A DNA stretch of 64,000 nt, from the NCBI GenBank assembly GCA_000149265.1, contig CH003137.1, positions 899,668 through 963,667 on the forward strand. Reading direction: 5' to 3'. Made by a program: the position numbers and the translations under genes. The stretch is from Ciona savignyi. Taxonomy: Eukaryota; Chordata; Ascidiacea; Phlebobranchia; Cionidae. Position 1 is the stretch's first letter. The number at the start of each line of letters is the position of its first letter. Positions 1-12,602 of the stretch are shown here, piece after piece. The notes below the pieces were generated by a model. The model saw only the letters and a program-made list of their open reading frames with translations. It did no database searches and was not told the origin of the DNA.

Positions 1-3000
1 GAAGACCATTCAAAGCTGGTCATTCCCGATTTAGTTTGCGCGACTGTTCGCGACGCCAACATAACAAACCGACCCAACAGAAAGATGCCTAGACATAAAG
101 AAAATACGAGTACTTACATTTCTTTTTTAGGAATTCTCCGAGCGAGTTAAAGGACATTGACTTGTCTTGTTTTTTGAGATTGGTCAATCTAAAATTTTCA
201 GATTGTTATAGAAAACAATAAAGCGGTTCTTAATTTTTTATACCTAAAACTAAGTTTCAAACTAATGGTGGGCTTGTCTAAAAGAGATTTATTTGTATAT
301 ACTCGATATATGTGTCGGTCGCGTACATATTTATATAAAACACACTACAATGTCTCCGAAGACCCAGCAGTGGACGCGAGAAGATCTGACTTACCAATAT
401 GTACACGCTCCACTACGTATCCTTATAGGATAATCTGACGATCGCCCTATAATAACTTTCCTTGCGTTTTCCTAATCACTTGGATAAACATTATTACCCT
501 AACCATATATACTTACGAATAAAAGAATTCCATTCGACTTCGTTTGGCCTTCGGTGTTTGGGCAGGTGCTTCAGAAGGTGGTATTCCTATATCTGAGTGA
601 TTCCGAAAGTGCTTCCGCGATATTTCCAAATAACTCGGGTGCATTACTGCAACGGGCATATTTGCTGTACACTTTAAGGCGAATTTGCAGTTTTAAGTAA
701 CGTCTGTGCAAAGTAAAGTTGATTTTATAACGAAAGTAGACCTTTCTTTAAATTAAATTAAACAAACTTATTGACATGCAAGAGACTCTAGAAACAAATC
801 ACGCAGAGCGCTGCTTATGTAACTACCACCCACAGCAGTTGCATGCCTGTGTGGTCCCTGCTCCGCCTTTTATATTGCGATGAGAGACAGCAAACAAGAG
901 AGATGTCACGTGGACGACTCAGCATGTATTCTCAAATGCCGTCTGCCCTATGCATGTAAAGACTGGCTCCCCTGTGGATATATTCTTACAGAACACTTGT
1001 TTGCCATCCTGCATGAGCATTCAAACAACGCCTATTTACGGATAGTATGTGTTTACTTAAATTGTCCCATCAGATCTTTGGGTTTCTAGACTTTTTTTAA
1101 AGGTTTTTATTGTGTGTTTTTATCGTGAAAAAAAAACTAAACTAAATTTGGTACCGTCGTACCTAGCATGTCGACCGATGATCTAACTAAGAGTTTCGTT
1201 TGTCATTTTTTATCAATTAGCAAAACGGTTCAAAAAATAAGTAAAACTTGATATTTAATTTTTATTAAATTCTAAATTCTTTGAATAGTGTACAAAGATG
1301 CACGTATTTTAATTAATATAAAGTGTATACGAAATAACTGCCACGCCAGTATCAGACAGCCTGGGTCTAAATATACATAGTGGTGACGTATAACATACGT
1401 CAGAGACGGGTTCAACAAACTTTTCTTCATACGTCATAGAGATACCCGTGTTAAATAGTCATAATAATAGATAACCGATATAGAATCGATTTTAAAAATA
1501 GATCTGAAACAGTCACTAAACGCGTGGTACCGTGATTTTGGCGTCTCCCAGCGGACGAACTATCAATGAATTAATTTCTCTTATATCGACCTCCGCCAAA
1601 TTGGAATGATTTGGTGTTTTCGCGCCTTCAAGAACGAGTGTCGGGGTCTAACTGGTTCGTTCTATAACCGCCGCTAAATTTAAGTTTTTTTTAAATTTAA
1701 ATCAATAGCTTTAAGAAGCGCTCCATGACGCAAATTGAGCCTGGAGCTTTGTGATTAAAAGTAAAAGAGCATTTCAATAAACGATTGTTTGACCGAATAG
1801 TTAGGTCGACCGATTCATATGCAGAATTATATATTAAAAACGGTCTTATAGTCCAACATTTCGAGGGTTCGTAGCTAAGATCCGTAAAAAACAAACAAAT
1901 AAAAAGAGAGATACTTTTTTATTTTAGTTGAAAGTTGTTCTCTCCGATCATTAGTCGGTATAAGCTTAATATAAAACGTGGTATTCATCTTTAAAGGACG
2001 TTAAACCCAAGGGAGTGATTGGCCATGCAACAAAGACATATCGACACCGCCATGTGTTAAGTTTAAACAAGTACAAGTTGGTTCATCTGCTGTTTTAGTG
2101 GTTGAGTTTGGTTAAGTTTAATGTTTCCTTTCATATCGTGTCAATTAGGTTTCACTCGCAGATATATTTCAGATTATAAGTCCCTATGGATGTTGTGGGC
2201 TGCTGTAATAGCTATTCAACCTTGCATCTTCACAACACATGTCGCACATGATTGTGGATCCAAATGTATTGCTGCAAAACTCATTCAACACCATATTCCA
2301 CAAACACACATCGGGAATTAATAATGCAACGGAAGAGAAAATCGACGTGTTCTATATTTAGAATGATTGAAAATTTCTCTCTGTAGCTTAATCCGTTGTA
2401 TGGTTTCCATAGATTTCACCTCAGATTTTACCTAAGAGGTAGCTTGTGATTCAACCTATTTCACTCGTTAGTGCAGCTGCCTATATGCGTTGCATACCGA
2501 CCCTGCAGGAATAAACAGCAATATTTGCCTCGATCATACAAGCGATGAAGTACGTGTGCTGTTTTACTCTGATCGCCTATATGTGCATGACTTTTAGACT
2601 GTATCTTTGATAGGTGAAAGCGATTGTTTTCGTTACATTGGGAAACTTGGGCACATTAGTACTGGAGAAATCTTCCTTATTACCATATATCAACACAAGT
2701 CATTTATTGTTACAAATGTACAATATAATAAGAGGCCACTATAGAGCTACATAAGTACGATATCAAATAGATCAGTTACATAAGTTATATATGATGTTCG
2801 CTATCGAATATTATCATCGGGTTTGAGTTTACAAGATTTATTCTTGTTTTCATACTTAGATATCTTTGTTTCGATTAAATATCATTAAAATATTTAAATT
2901 CATTTGGCTGGTAGACTGTTGGTGCACTACAGCTTAAAGGTTTTGCGTCATAAGAATAACCTTTGTAGGTCAATCCGTTCTTGATGAAGGTGGAACAATC

Positions 3001-3289
3001 TATTGTTTTCCAAGTGGGAGAAACGCAGTACCTAACACCCACAGGGTTCGTAAATAAATAAATAGCATACGAACTGTTAAAAGCAATCCATTAGATTAAC
3101 GCGGAACGGTTAGAAATAATTTATGCAAATTCGACACCTTTAACTTATGGGGATAATTGCCCATCAATGTGTTTTTATACTCTATTTTCAAGGGAACTCT
3201 CAATTATGCATGTAGCTGGCATATAAAGCTGCAACAACGTGGAAACGTTTATTCGGTTTGTGCAAATCATCAAAGTATCATCGACGGAT
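1..3289. other. Upstream stretch without recognised genes
   Basis: No coding exon, RNA gene or intact transposon is recognisable here. The sequence is AT-rich with a few short chance reading frames, for example at 880-1089 and 2121-2321. These lack family similarity and splice context. The stretch probably contains the promoter and any untranslated exons of the first RGS gene. Confidence 0.5.
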
Positions 3290-5017
3290 ATGAGGCGACA
3301 GTCGTCCGATAAGCTACATGAAGGTGGACAACGGGGAAGCCGCAAACGAAGCTCGAAAATTTTGCGGCGGAACATGACCTTCGACCATGGTCGGGAGAAA
3401 AATGAACATTTAAACTTTTATTCCAGGTAAGTATTCTTGCGTTGTCTAATTATTTTTATAATAATAAACTTTTTGTCTTAAAGTACTATTATATAATAGT
3501 CGCACCTATAACATTCTTGTTGTTATGTAATTATGTGACACTTGAAAGATAAATTCTAATCCAAATATAACAATTGCTTTCATAGGAAGAAACATTGCAA
3601 CTACAAGCTCGAGAAAATTTTAAATAATCCAGGTAAAATAGAATTATAAAACAGGCATTAGCCTACAAGTAGCCGTCTGCTCAATTAACACTTCCGCCCC
3701 TGGTGCCCCCTGTTCTAAATCACCACAAGAGATAAATGCTTATTTGGATTTATTATTTAAAAACTATTCCATGATAATTCAAATTTAAATTCTTCGATTC
3801 ATTTACATCCCATTGGTAACTTTTCATACTAAAATAGCTAGTTTTTATCACTATTGAACACTTTTATTTTAACACTGTAAAGAAAAAAATAGCCACCTGA
3901 ATAAGTCTAACAAACATGAGTCGCTTCCTTTCATAACCCCGTCCTTTGGTCGTCACATCCGGAAAAATACAGTTTTATAAAAATTAAAACCGTGTATGTA
4001 GTACATAAAGCACACACGGAGAGATGGGCAGTCCACTTACTTAGCCATAGATACAGACTCAATGATGGTACAAGTTGCGAAATACCAACTATAAACATCG
4101 CCACTCTGCACAGAAACCGCCGCCTTGATGACCAAGTTCTTGCAGAAGGAGTACAGCGAAGAAAACCTAGAGTTTTGGAAGCTAATCAACTCGTTTAGAA
4201 AACAAACAAAGAAACGAAAACGCATTGCTAAGGAAATCTTTTCTACCTTTATCGGCGATGGTAGTTACAAACAGGTAGACTGCGCGTATTGCGGTATGCA
4301 TTAAGCCGTTATTTTAACCGGCATTTTCATGACAAATTTTGTAAAATCGTCATCATTGATCCGTAAAGGTGTCATTATCAATCGAGCAATCGCCAGATTA
4401 CCTTGAGCCGACCGGGTTTATAACGAAACAATTGTAGTGAGTTACATGAGATTGAAAGATGTCTTACTGTATTATTTGAACTCATTACGTTGTCAGCTTG
4501 TATTAACATTTAATTCTATGTTGGTTTTGGGTGACTTAAATCATTTTAACCTTTATAAAAATTATTAACAAAAAAAAAACGTTTACATAATTTTTTATTT
4601 ACGATAAAATTTAACTCAGTACTGCTTTACAGCGCATAACCGTACTTTGCCAAATGTCCGTACAACAACATGACTTATAAAATACATTTCATTTAAACCA
4701 GTCTTCCCATGGTTATATAATAGTTTGTATCAGCTAATTTGAAATGTTGCAAAACGGAATGTTTGATACATTGTTAATATGAAGTAATTCAACAACCAAA
4801 ACGATTCAAATTGTTGCTTATTCAGGTGAATTTGAATACAGAAACTCGAAAAGAAATAGAAGAAAATCTCAAACGATGTCCACCGACACTGTTTGATAAG
4901 GCACAAAACGAGATATTCGTACTTATTGAACGTGATTCTTACGTACGATTCTGCAGGTCTCCTTACTACTGGCGTTGCTGTTGCATATTAAGTAAGTCGG
5001 TCGATCAATCGCCCTGA
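3290..5017 (+). CDS. Small RGS-domain protein (R4-like), 4 exons
   Basis: Regulator of G-protein signalling, a family that accelerates GTP hydrolysis by Galpha subunits at the membrane. Exons are 3290-3426, 3586-3632, 4114-4274 and 4826-5017. Every junction has GT/AG and matching phase, giving 178 aa. A basic N-terminus (residues 1-45) precedes the RGS domain (about residues 47-165). Family landmarks are KLEKILNNPE, then EYSEENLEFWK, then FDKAQNEIFVLIERDSYVRF. The protein ends in a cysteine cluster (WRCCCILSK), a possible lipidation site, although R4 RGS proteins usually carry cysteines near the N-terminus. The start at 3290 is the first ATG in frame, and an upstream non-coding exon is possible. 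It lies 1.8 kb upstream of a second RGS gene on the same strand, suggesting tandem duplication. The RGS domain is certain; the N-terminus is less so. Confidence 0.88.
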
Positions 5018-6836
5018 AGTATCTGGAACCAAATTTGATACCCAGTTGTCCATTATTAATTCAAAATTGTAATAGCTAAATATTTAATATGGTACACGCA
5101 AAATAAAAAAAAAATAATTTCGGCAAGATAAATAGCACCAAACTTAAGCTTTTTATACTAAGATCGCTGCTGTGTTTTTTTCTTGAATTAGTTTCTCGTC
5201 GGTAACGGTAAAATAATGGTAATTTCAGTTACACCACCAACATAAAGGGAGACTTTTAAATGTATATTTGCATCTACTTTGCTGAGGCAGTGCACTAAAT
5301 AACACAATGAAAAGTGCATATTATTTTACTACATTCCGAATCTATCGACTTTGAAATTTTACACTAGTTATTGTATTCTAACATGGTTATGTATTGATTA
5401 GTTCGTAGAACTGGATATATAGAATTTCATGTTTATAATTGGGGGAACCGCAAACACCGTTTGAAATCTCGCATACTGGTAGTTGTTGTATGTTTTCGCA
5501 GCTGTTGTTACACGTAATAAAATAAATGTTGTTGCGTTTTAATTTTCTTGAAACATTTGTTTGTTTACCACTATTCTTTATGGTGATAAGTTTTAAAAGT
5601 TTTAAGAAAAGTTGCAATGCGTAATCGCTCATACCAGCTCATTAGATTTGTTTGTGTGCAGTTTAATTTGTTATCTCACCACAACAATGCAGCACTTCAC
5701 AGAACACAAGCTTTGTTTTTTTAATTGCAAACTCAGTCATACAATTTGTAAGAGTGTTATCGGTACTCTGGCCTGGGGGGACAGTCTATAGCTCGAGGGA
5801 ACGAGGGGACGCGCGAAACTCGTTTGTTTTATTGCAAATCAACAGAATTACAATGAAGTTTGAATAGCGACTGTAGCTACCGGGAATGCGCTGAAGTCGG
5901 CTAATTGACATCTAGACGTAGATAGAAAAAACAGGATACAAACTTGTTATATAAACGAAGCACGTTTTAAAAAGTTACTTCTTACCTCGTTTTGGTAATT
6001 GTAAGGTTTAACTGATTGTGTGGCAAGCTAGGCCACGTTTGTGATTGTAACCAACATTCACACATCTCTGATTATCTAACTATACAGAAGTGAGAACTAC
6101 GTTTTGAATGTTGGTCAGATAAGTCAGGTGCAGGTTAAGTCAACTTGTTTGATTAAGCACAGAGTTTGGATGACTTTATCTCAAGTGTGGAAATCCCTCT
6201 CGCTGTCGGTAATTACGTAGCTGGGAAAATTTCATGGGTTATCAGTAGTTTTGCGATAAGGATCAGCATCGTTGGGTTCGTAGATAAAGATTAGATGATC
6301 TCCGCTTATTCGGGACTCAGTGCGAATCTCGCCGCTTGGCAAGTGTGAAATTTAGAACACCACGCCGGCCATTAAATTAAATGACAACTTTGCAGGTCAG
6401 ATGATGAGAAAAAACGTTGGTATAAAGTGCAAACTCCATTCAATCACCAAGCAGTCGCTTCGTGGAACTGACAGCTGAATAGGTCAAGCCGTCAATTTAA
6501 ATTTCGTTTATCGGGATTTACGACTTAATTATATTAGAAACGAGGGTAGATCTACAGCTGAATCGATCTTCGTGTTATTTCGACGCAGCTGACGAAACAC
6601 GTGTCTGTCTGTATCGATTTCTTTAGTTTGCATTTGTTAAAACAGATATATAGAATCAAATGTGTAATGCATTAGGGCGGCACGGACATGTGTAGCAGTG
6701 ATATTTTTTTTTATATCGACTTAGTGCTTAGTTTAAATATATATCTTTGAGATACTATGATTTGGTAGGTTTTCATTATTAAAAAATCTTGATAAATTCG
6801 CAGAATTTAAGGGAATATATATTTGAGAAAAAGAGA
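5018..6836. other. Intergenic stretch between the RGS genes
   Basis: This is about 1.8 kb of AT-rich sequence with no supported exon or transposon. It must hold the terminator of the first RGS gene and the promoter of the second. An AATAAA-like run lies near 5100, soon after the upstream stop codon. Confidence 0.4.
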
Positions 6837-8555
6837 ATGATTTCAACACCCCCACCAAATATTGTACGATCCGTTTCACTTCGGGGTAGCAATAAAAAAA
6901 TTGTCCGATTGGATGGAAACTTGGGAATGACTGGTGAAGTAAAATCAAGTTTAAAATCAAGAAAGATGATGAAACCATCAAGGCCAAACGTAACAGATTT
7001 TGCTGAACGTTCTATTGACAGAGTCGATTACCCAAAAGTTCTGTTGGACGAAAGAGCAACTAAAATTGCTGCAGCTCTACTTGATTCAAACCATCAACGA
7101 GTCGCCCCAAGCTTATTTGTAAGTAGGCTGTTATTTCTTGAAGAATATATTGCGATATTGGTTGTTTAACCCATTAATCCACTTGATAAAGGCGCTGTAG
7201 CTTAATTATTTTTACCGTCTTAGTTTCAAACTAAAGTTGTGCTCGTCATTTAGACCAGAATCTGCGAAACCATCAACATTTTCACGTGTTTGCTATTTTA
7301 ACAGGCAAGTTTCCGATCGCCACTAAAATCGACTCGACTGACCAAAAATGAAGCGTCTGCTGCGAAAAGAACAAGACCGATATCGTTGTATCGCCAAGGT
7401 CTCGCAACTCCTAGTCTCCCTAGCGACACCAAGAACGGTGGTCTATTGGGCGTTGCTAACCACGTGGGGTCTACAACAAGCCTGGTAATGATACATGAGG
7501 AAGGTGATGCAGTTCGACAACATAACTCACGGTTGAACGAATCTAGACGAAGAAGTTCCGTCTTCGCAGTGTTTTCGCGAAAGTTAAAACGTAGATTATC
7601 AGCCACAAAAGTCCGGAGGACTCGAGCATCCATGGATGACGAAGACGCACGTGACCTAGCACGCTACCAATCACAAAATGGGAATAAAACAAGAGAATCA
7701 GATAAAGATACAGAACTCGCCGAAAAATGGTAAGTAAATAGAAAAATTACATTACAATTTTGACATCCTTAAAATTGTAATGTTATACGTTGTAATTATA
7801 TTCTGGTCGTACGTGGTCTAACCAACCCTCTTATTCCCAGCAGCACACCTTGTCGAATCATCAATTGTACCCCGACACTTTCAGAAGTTTTACGTGACCC
7901 AGGTACGTCTCAAACAAAAATAACGGCGTTTTATGTGCGTTAAATAAAACATGTTATTAGATAGAGATCACACTTGTAATGTGAAGGGGACTGAATATTC
8001 TGCAAGCCACTGATTGACAGCTTGTATAAAATATTCCTGTATAAAAACGGTCTTAGTGACGAATCCCAGTTTCGACATTTGGACCATTAAAACAAAAGCT
8101 ATACCGTTGACGTAATATGCAAACGATGAACCCATCATCACTTTCAGGCAGTGTTGTGTCACGTGAAGGCTGGTGGGACTCGTTGAGCATGCAGACTGCA
8201 GCCTAGACTTAATTTTTGATCTATAACGCCTTTTGTATGTGTTTTGTTTATCGCAGAGCTGGGTGAGCTATTTCGTTCTTACTTGAAAAGAGAATTCAGC
8301 GAAGAAAATTATGATTTCTGGATCGCAGTTGATAATTACAAACGCGAGGTTTCACCAAAGAACGCCCATCACATATTTGCCACTTACATCGCTGTTCAGT
8401 CTTTGAGGGAAGTCAATATAAGCTCGGCCACTCGAAAAGAAACAAATCGAAGATTGGCGGCACCTAACGGAGAGACATTTGATCTTGCACAAAGCGAGAT
8501 TTTCCACTTGATGGAAGCAGATTCCTTCTCTCGTTTTATTTCAACATTTGTATAA
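6837..8555 (+). CDS. RGS-domain protein with long basic N-terminus, 4 exons
   Basis: Second regulator of G-protein signalling. Exons are 6837-7118, 7305-7729, 7841-7902 and 8257-8555, with matching phases, giving 355 aa. Residues 1-235 are rich in Arg, Lys and Ser, look disordered, and match no family I recognise. The RGS domain fills about residues 245-353, from PTLSEVLRDPE through EFSEENYDFWIAVDNYK to FDLAQSEIFHLMEADSFSRF. The protein stops a few residues after the domain. The upstream RGS gene has an intron inside the domain, after YKQ; here that position is read through in one exon, so the intron was lost here or gained there. The start at 6837 opens the exon frame. An upstream acceptor-like CAG at about 6801 leaves a longer N-terminus possible. 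Confidence 0.87.
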
Positions 8556-9321
8556 TGTTTAAATTATTTTATTCCACTGTGAAGGGCCACTTATTCTTGA
8601 TAATGCATATTTAAATATCATTATGCAATATTATTGTACCAACTCATTATTACGTCGTCTCGTCCTTTTCTAAAATACTCGTTGTTTTTCACATTTCATC
8701 GTTTCAATATTGTTTCTCTTTTTCCTGCTATCGATTTTCCGAATACAATTTATTTCACTTTAAAGTGGATTTGGGAAAGTTCTTCCGAGAAATTAAGACA
8801 AAGACAGACTTGTATCGCGGCTAAAACGCTTTGTCAGGACGTGAATGTACCAAATGCAAGATGTAGCAATATCTAAGTTCGGTAAAATATCACGTTTCGG
8901 GTTGAAAATTAAATTTGACAAGGTTTGCCTAAAATCGTGCTAAGATAGCGATTTTCCCTGGTGTGGCTTCGAAGAAAACTAGTGCATTCGCTATGTAAGG
9001 CGCCATGCTGACTTTTCTAAGAAAACCGAGTTACCAGAACCTGCTAGGAAACACTTTGTGACGGCGACGCGTGATTACGTCATTGTTGGTCCGCGGTGCT
9101 TATACCGATCAGTATGCTACATGGTTTACGCGCCTCAACGAGTCAGATTTTCTCGGAGTAATCGCTCTAGTGTCCCGAGCCTGCTATTTACAGTAACCGA
9201 CAGAAAAAGGCAGCGGTGGAGCCGCTAGATACCGCAAAACAACACGCGCCATTCACATTTAAACCGATCGCACGGAAGAGTGTAACATATAGAACGCAGT
9301 TGATTCAGTCAAACCACCAAC
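8556..9321. other. Intergenic stretch between RGS and SH2 genes
   Basis: No exon or repeat is recognised. The part nearest the SH2 gene (about 9000-9300) is more GC-rich than its surroundings and has several CpG dinucleotides, consistent with a promoter-proximal region. Confidence 0.35.
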
Positions 9322-11066
9322 ATGAGAGACAGCACGAGCAATATATGCGAGGGTGAGGTTCGTTGCTTCTGCGCGGAGAGGTCATCGTATTATTGGAGAA
9401 AATTAAATGCACGAAGTTCAACAATATTGTTAGCAAACAGTCCTGTCGGTTCCTATTTATTAAGACCTTCCGAGCATCCACTTTATGACTACTCCGTGTC
9501 ACAGGTGAGTTGTTACACATTGTAATATAGGCTATTTACACGAATCGACATAGTATGCTAACTTGTTTTGCTGTGTTTTGCATATACATGCACTGAGTGG
9601 ATCATTATTTGAACGCATTCCATTGTGTGACAAACGCGCGGAAATATATGACTAAATAAATGTTTCCATTTGATTGTTTTTTGGTAATTTGAAGCAGAGT
9701 TCGTGAGAAGCGTAGAGGTATCCTCGATTCACCAGTTGTTTTGCAACGTTATTTGTCGTCGATTTCCCGGAGATTGGTGGTCCACAAATGCGGTAGCAGC
9801 TCCGCGCTGTTTGCTGTGTGTTAGATACTTGGATAACATATATGGCAGCTTCTAATAAAGTTGACTCGGAAATTTAACTTCACGTTTTTGCTGCGCAAAG
9901 TAAAAATTACCAACGCTTTACAAGGCCACTTCGTCGAAAATAGTCATCTGTTAAATATCACAGCTTCGTTACGTGAATCGCTGTCATGTTTATGTTTTCT
10001 CAGTATCAGCGCTATGGCCTTGGAACTGTGGGCATTGGGTAAATAAGCCGTTGCGCAATTAAGTCCACTCTTGCGCAATTACCTTTCCCTTTGTCCAACC
10101 AAATGTCACGTTTCTGCCCTTGTGGCATGAAGTAAAGCTGTTAACCAGAAATATCTTGGTTTGCGAAGATTAAGAAATGTTGATTTCGAATAAAAATCGC
10201 GACCACAACCAATAATACTTCAAATCGGATTTTTACCAAATTCTGTATAGCCTTATTCACCACTAAACAAATTTCCTATAAATTCTCTTACACACGCACT
10301 TGTAAATGTAGAAGTTAATCACTGTAGTAGACGTCATATGATGAATGTATCATCAACTTACGAGAAACGGTGCGTTACAACCGATTATAAGAGAATTGAT
10401 TCTTTCTGTAGAAAATCCCCATCCTGGGTGTAACGCATATCCGCATTGGAAGAAATGAATCTGGTTTCTACTTCATGGACAACGACGACTCATACGCCGC
10501 TGATATGATCAAAGGCTTCACATGCGTGGTCAGCATGCTGGATTGCTGGAGTCGTGTATACAGGTAGTTACCTTCGTTCCGTTCTGATCCACATTCACGT
10601 TACATAACGAAATGGTTGTTGCATAACTCGGTCAAGACGGAATGCGGCTAAGCCCTTTCCACGAAACTAGGCGCTCCAGCTCACCGATATTGTCGACTCG
10701 TAGCCGCAGGCGGGTTGCTCTTATCGTGACAATCTCAATTGGTTTAAAATATCGGCTGCTATTTCGAATTTCTTTGAAAGCGGTTGGCCACTAAGACGTT
10801 TATCGATAAGTTTCTATTTTTATCGTTACAGGGAAAGAGGCGTGCGGTGCCTCCAACATTCGATACGTCACGATGACGTCAACGGAACTGTGTCATATGT
10901 CAACGACGACACAAGTAGCGTCTGTTTCCATGACGACGAGGAAGCGGAGGAATCGGTGAGAAAGTTTGTGGCCTCATTCGTGAAACGTGGAACGACCAAA
11001 CAGAAATCACGAAGAAATCGTTCATCTGTGACACAAACCGAGTTAAAACGCAGCATGGAAAGATGA
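9322..11066 (+). CDS. SH2-domain protein resembling SOCS/CIS, no SOCS box seen
   Basis: Exons are 9322-9504, 10412-10563 and 10832-11066, giving 189 aa with phases that join. An SH2 domain spans about residues 22-110. It opens with SSYYWRKLNARSS and carries the phosphotyrosine-binding arginine in GSYLLRPSEHPLYDYSVS (Arg48). It continues with THIRIGRNESGFYF and FTCVVSMLDCW. The YYW opening and the ESGFYF strand are typical of SOCS/CISH proteins, which bind phosphorylated cytokine receptors and recruit elongin B/C. The C-terminal tail is acidic, then basic (KRGTTKQKSRRNRSS). I see no SOCS-box pattern with the elongin-binding Leu/Cys and a Leu-Pro end. It is either a divergent SOCS without its box, or the box lies in an alternative exon. 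The intron at 9505-10411 holds no recognisable element. Confidence 0.82.
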
Positions 11067-11966
11067 CATGAAAAAAAGTTTGTTCTTCGTTCTTGTGATA
11101 TCGGGCTACTCTAAAAATGTGTGCCTGTTGCTTGCTTTTTATGTATTTATTTTGCGAATTTGCTCAGTTCTTCAAACCTTTTTACGGGATTAAATCGTAT
11201 TAGCATTGTTAATACTGATTGTGTAATTCTAAAATTTTTCTCATCTGTGCTTTTTATGAATTTTTATTTCATTGCTATGATTGAAACGGTCGCAAATACA
11301 CAACAATACGTGTTTATCGGTGCTTAGCAAGCATTTATTAGTTTAGTGCTTGTAAAAACATTTTATGGTCTATTTGTTTCTTGTTAATTGTGATTTATGT
11401 AATACGGTATTTTATAGTTGAGTACCCCGACAAAAGGTCACCACTGTTCGAGCATTAGAATTATTTAAGAGCTCTAGTACACCATGGTGGTCTTGAATAT
11501 ACAGCATACAGGAAGAAAGTATACTATATTTGTTAAAGTTTCTCGTATATTAAAATTATTTTATTTAATCAAAACTCAACAGAAGTCTCTGATATATACA
11601 GTTCAGCCATGTCTCCATTCTGCACTGACACGTATGTGCTACAAAAAAGCGTGGATACGAAAAGGCTTTATAACTAACATCACCCAAATTAGAAGAAAAC
11701 TCAATTATCTAAAACATGAGTAGGCTATAGCAGGGAAAACGTACATATTGTCACAAAAAAATGTTATGATGAAAAGAGACCCGACAACACTGAAGGATCT
11801 TCGCTAACAGTAATATTACCAGATGATCTCTCTCGACATTGAATTAACATAAACTTAAAACTTAATTCTCAACTGCTGATGCAAAACGTCATTTTTATTC
11901 TAAGTGTCACTTTTATATGATGCAACGATCCTTACTTTTTACATAACTCTATTTTTTATTTTAAGA
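11067..11966. other. Intergenic stretch after the SH2 gene
   Basis: AT-rich sequence. The short open frames at 11121-11327 and 11484-11723 have no family similarity, composition bias or splice context supporting them. No repeat is recognised. Confidence 0.4.
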
Positions 11967-11967
11967 A

Positions 11968-12292
11968 ATATTCCTAGAGGATAGGATAGGATATTCATGT
12001 TTATCCCCGTGAATGGCAAAACGAGGGGAGTAACACACGTTGTCCGCCTGGTTAGTCTAGTGCGACACCCTTCGGCCGATAGGTTGCGGTTCGAAACTGG
12101 TCGCTAGCTAGTCGGTTGTGTCCTTGGGTAAGGCACTTAAAGGGCATTGCCTGAACCCACCGGATTTATGGGTTCCACCAAATCGAAGGAACGTCTTAAT
12201 TAATTATTCAACATACTGCAATAGCTCCGTTAACCTCCTTGGTTTCCCAGTAAACATAAATACCTTATCCTATCCTATTCTCTAGGAATATT
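11968..12292 (+). mobile_element. tRNA-related SINE with an inverted partial copy at its head
   Basis: A SINE body runs from about 12040 to 12284. It has a tRNA-like head (A-box-like TGGTTAGTCTAGTG, B-box-like GGTTCGAAACT), the shared middle motif TGTCCTTGGGTAAGGCACTT, and a tail of (ATCCT)n. Immediately before it, about 60 bp (about 11980-12037) is the reverse complement of the family's 3' end, so the whole unit is bounded by inverted GGATAGGATA runs. Related copies occur at 12479, 24165, 25560, 30690, 37187, 45893 and 52527. The class assignment follows from the promoter boxes and tail; the family name is not known to me with certainty. Confidence 0.75.
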
Positions 12293-12478
12293 TATTAAAC
12301 ATAAAAAGATTGTAAGTATATTATAAAACAATAAACAATGTATATAAAACGGCTAAACACTTAAAACCATCACACATCCAAACTGAATTTTAATACAAAC
12401 AAAACAGATTCAGATACTGCGTTGAATATTTTAGAGGGGTTAGCCAATATGTATTAGATATTAGGTGGCAAATGTTGG

Positions 12479-12602
12479 TTAACTACCAAATTAAAGGAAG
12501 GTGTGAATCATACACAACACACGGCAATAGCTCCGGTAACCCGATGATGGGGGCGAGGTGATCTGACCATTCAGGGGATTAAACATCAATATCCTATCCT
12601 GT
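12479..12602 (+). mobile_element. SINE fragment (3' part)
   Basis: Only the 3' half of the SINE family remains: CAACACACGGCAATAGCTCC, then the GCGAGGTGATCTGACC segment, and the ATATCCTATCCTGT tail. The tRNA-like head is absent. Confidence 0.65.

Noticed and set aside
880-1089. 69-aa open frame
   Set aside because: No recognisable domain, no splice context, ordinary chance length for this base composition.
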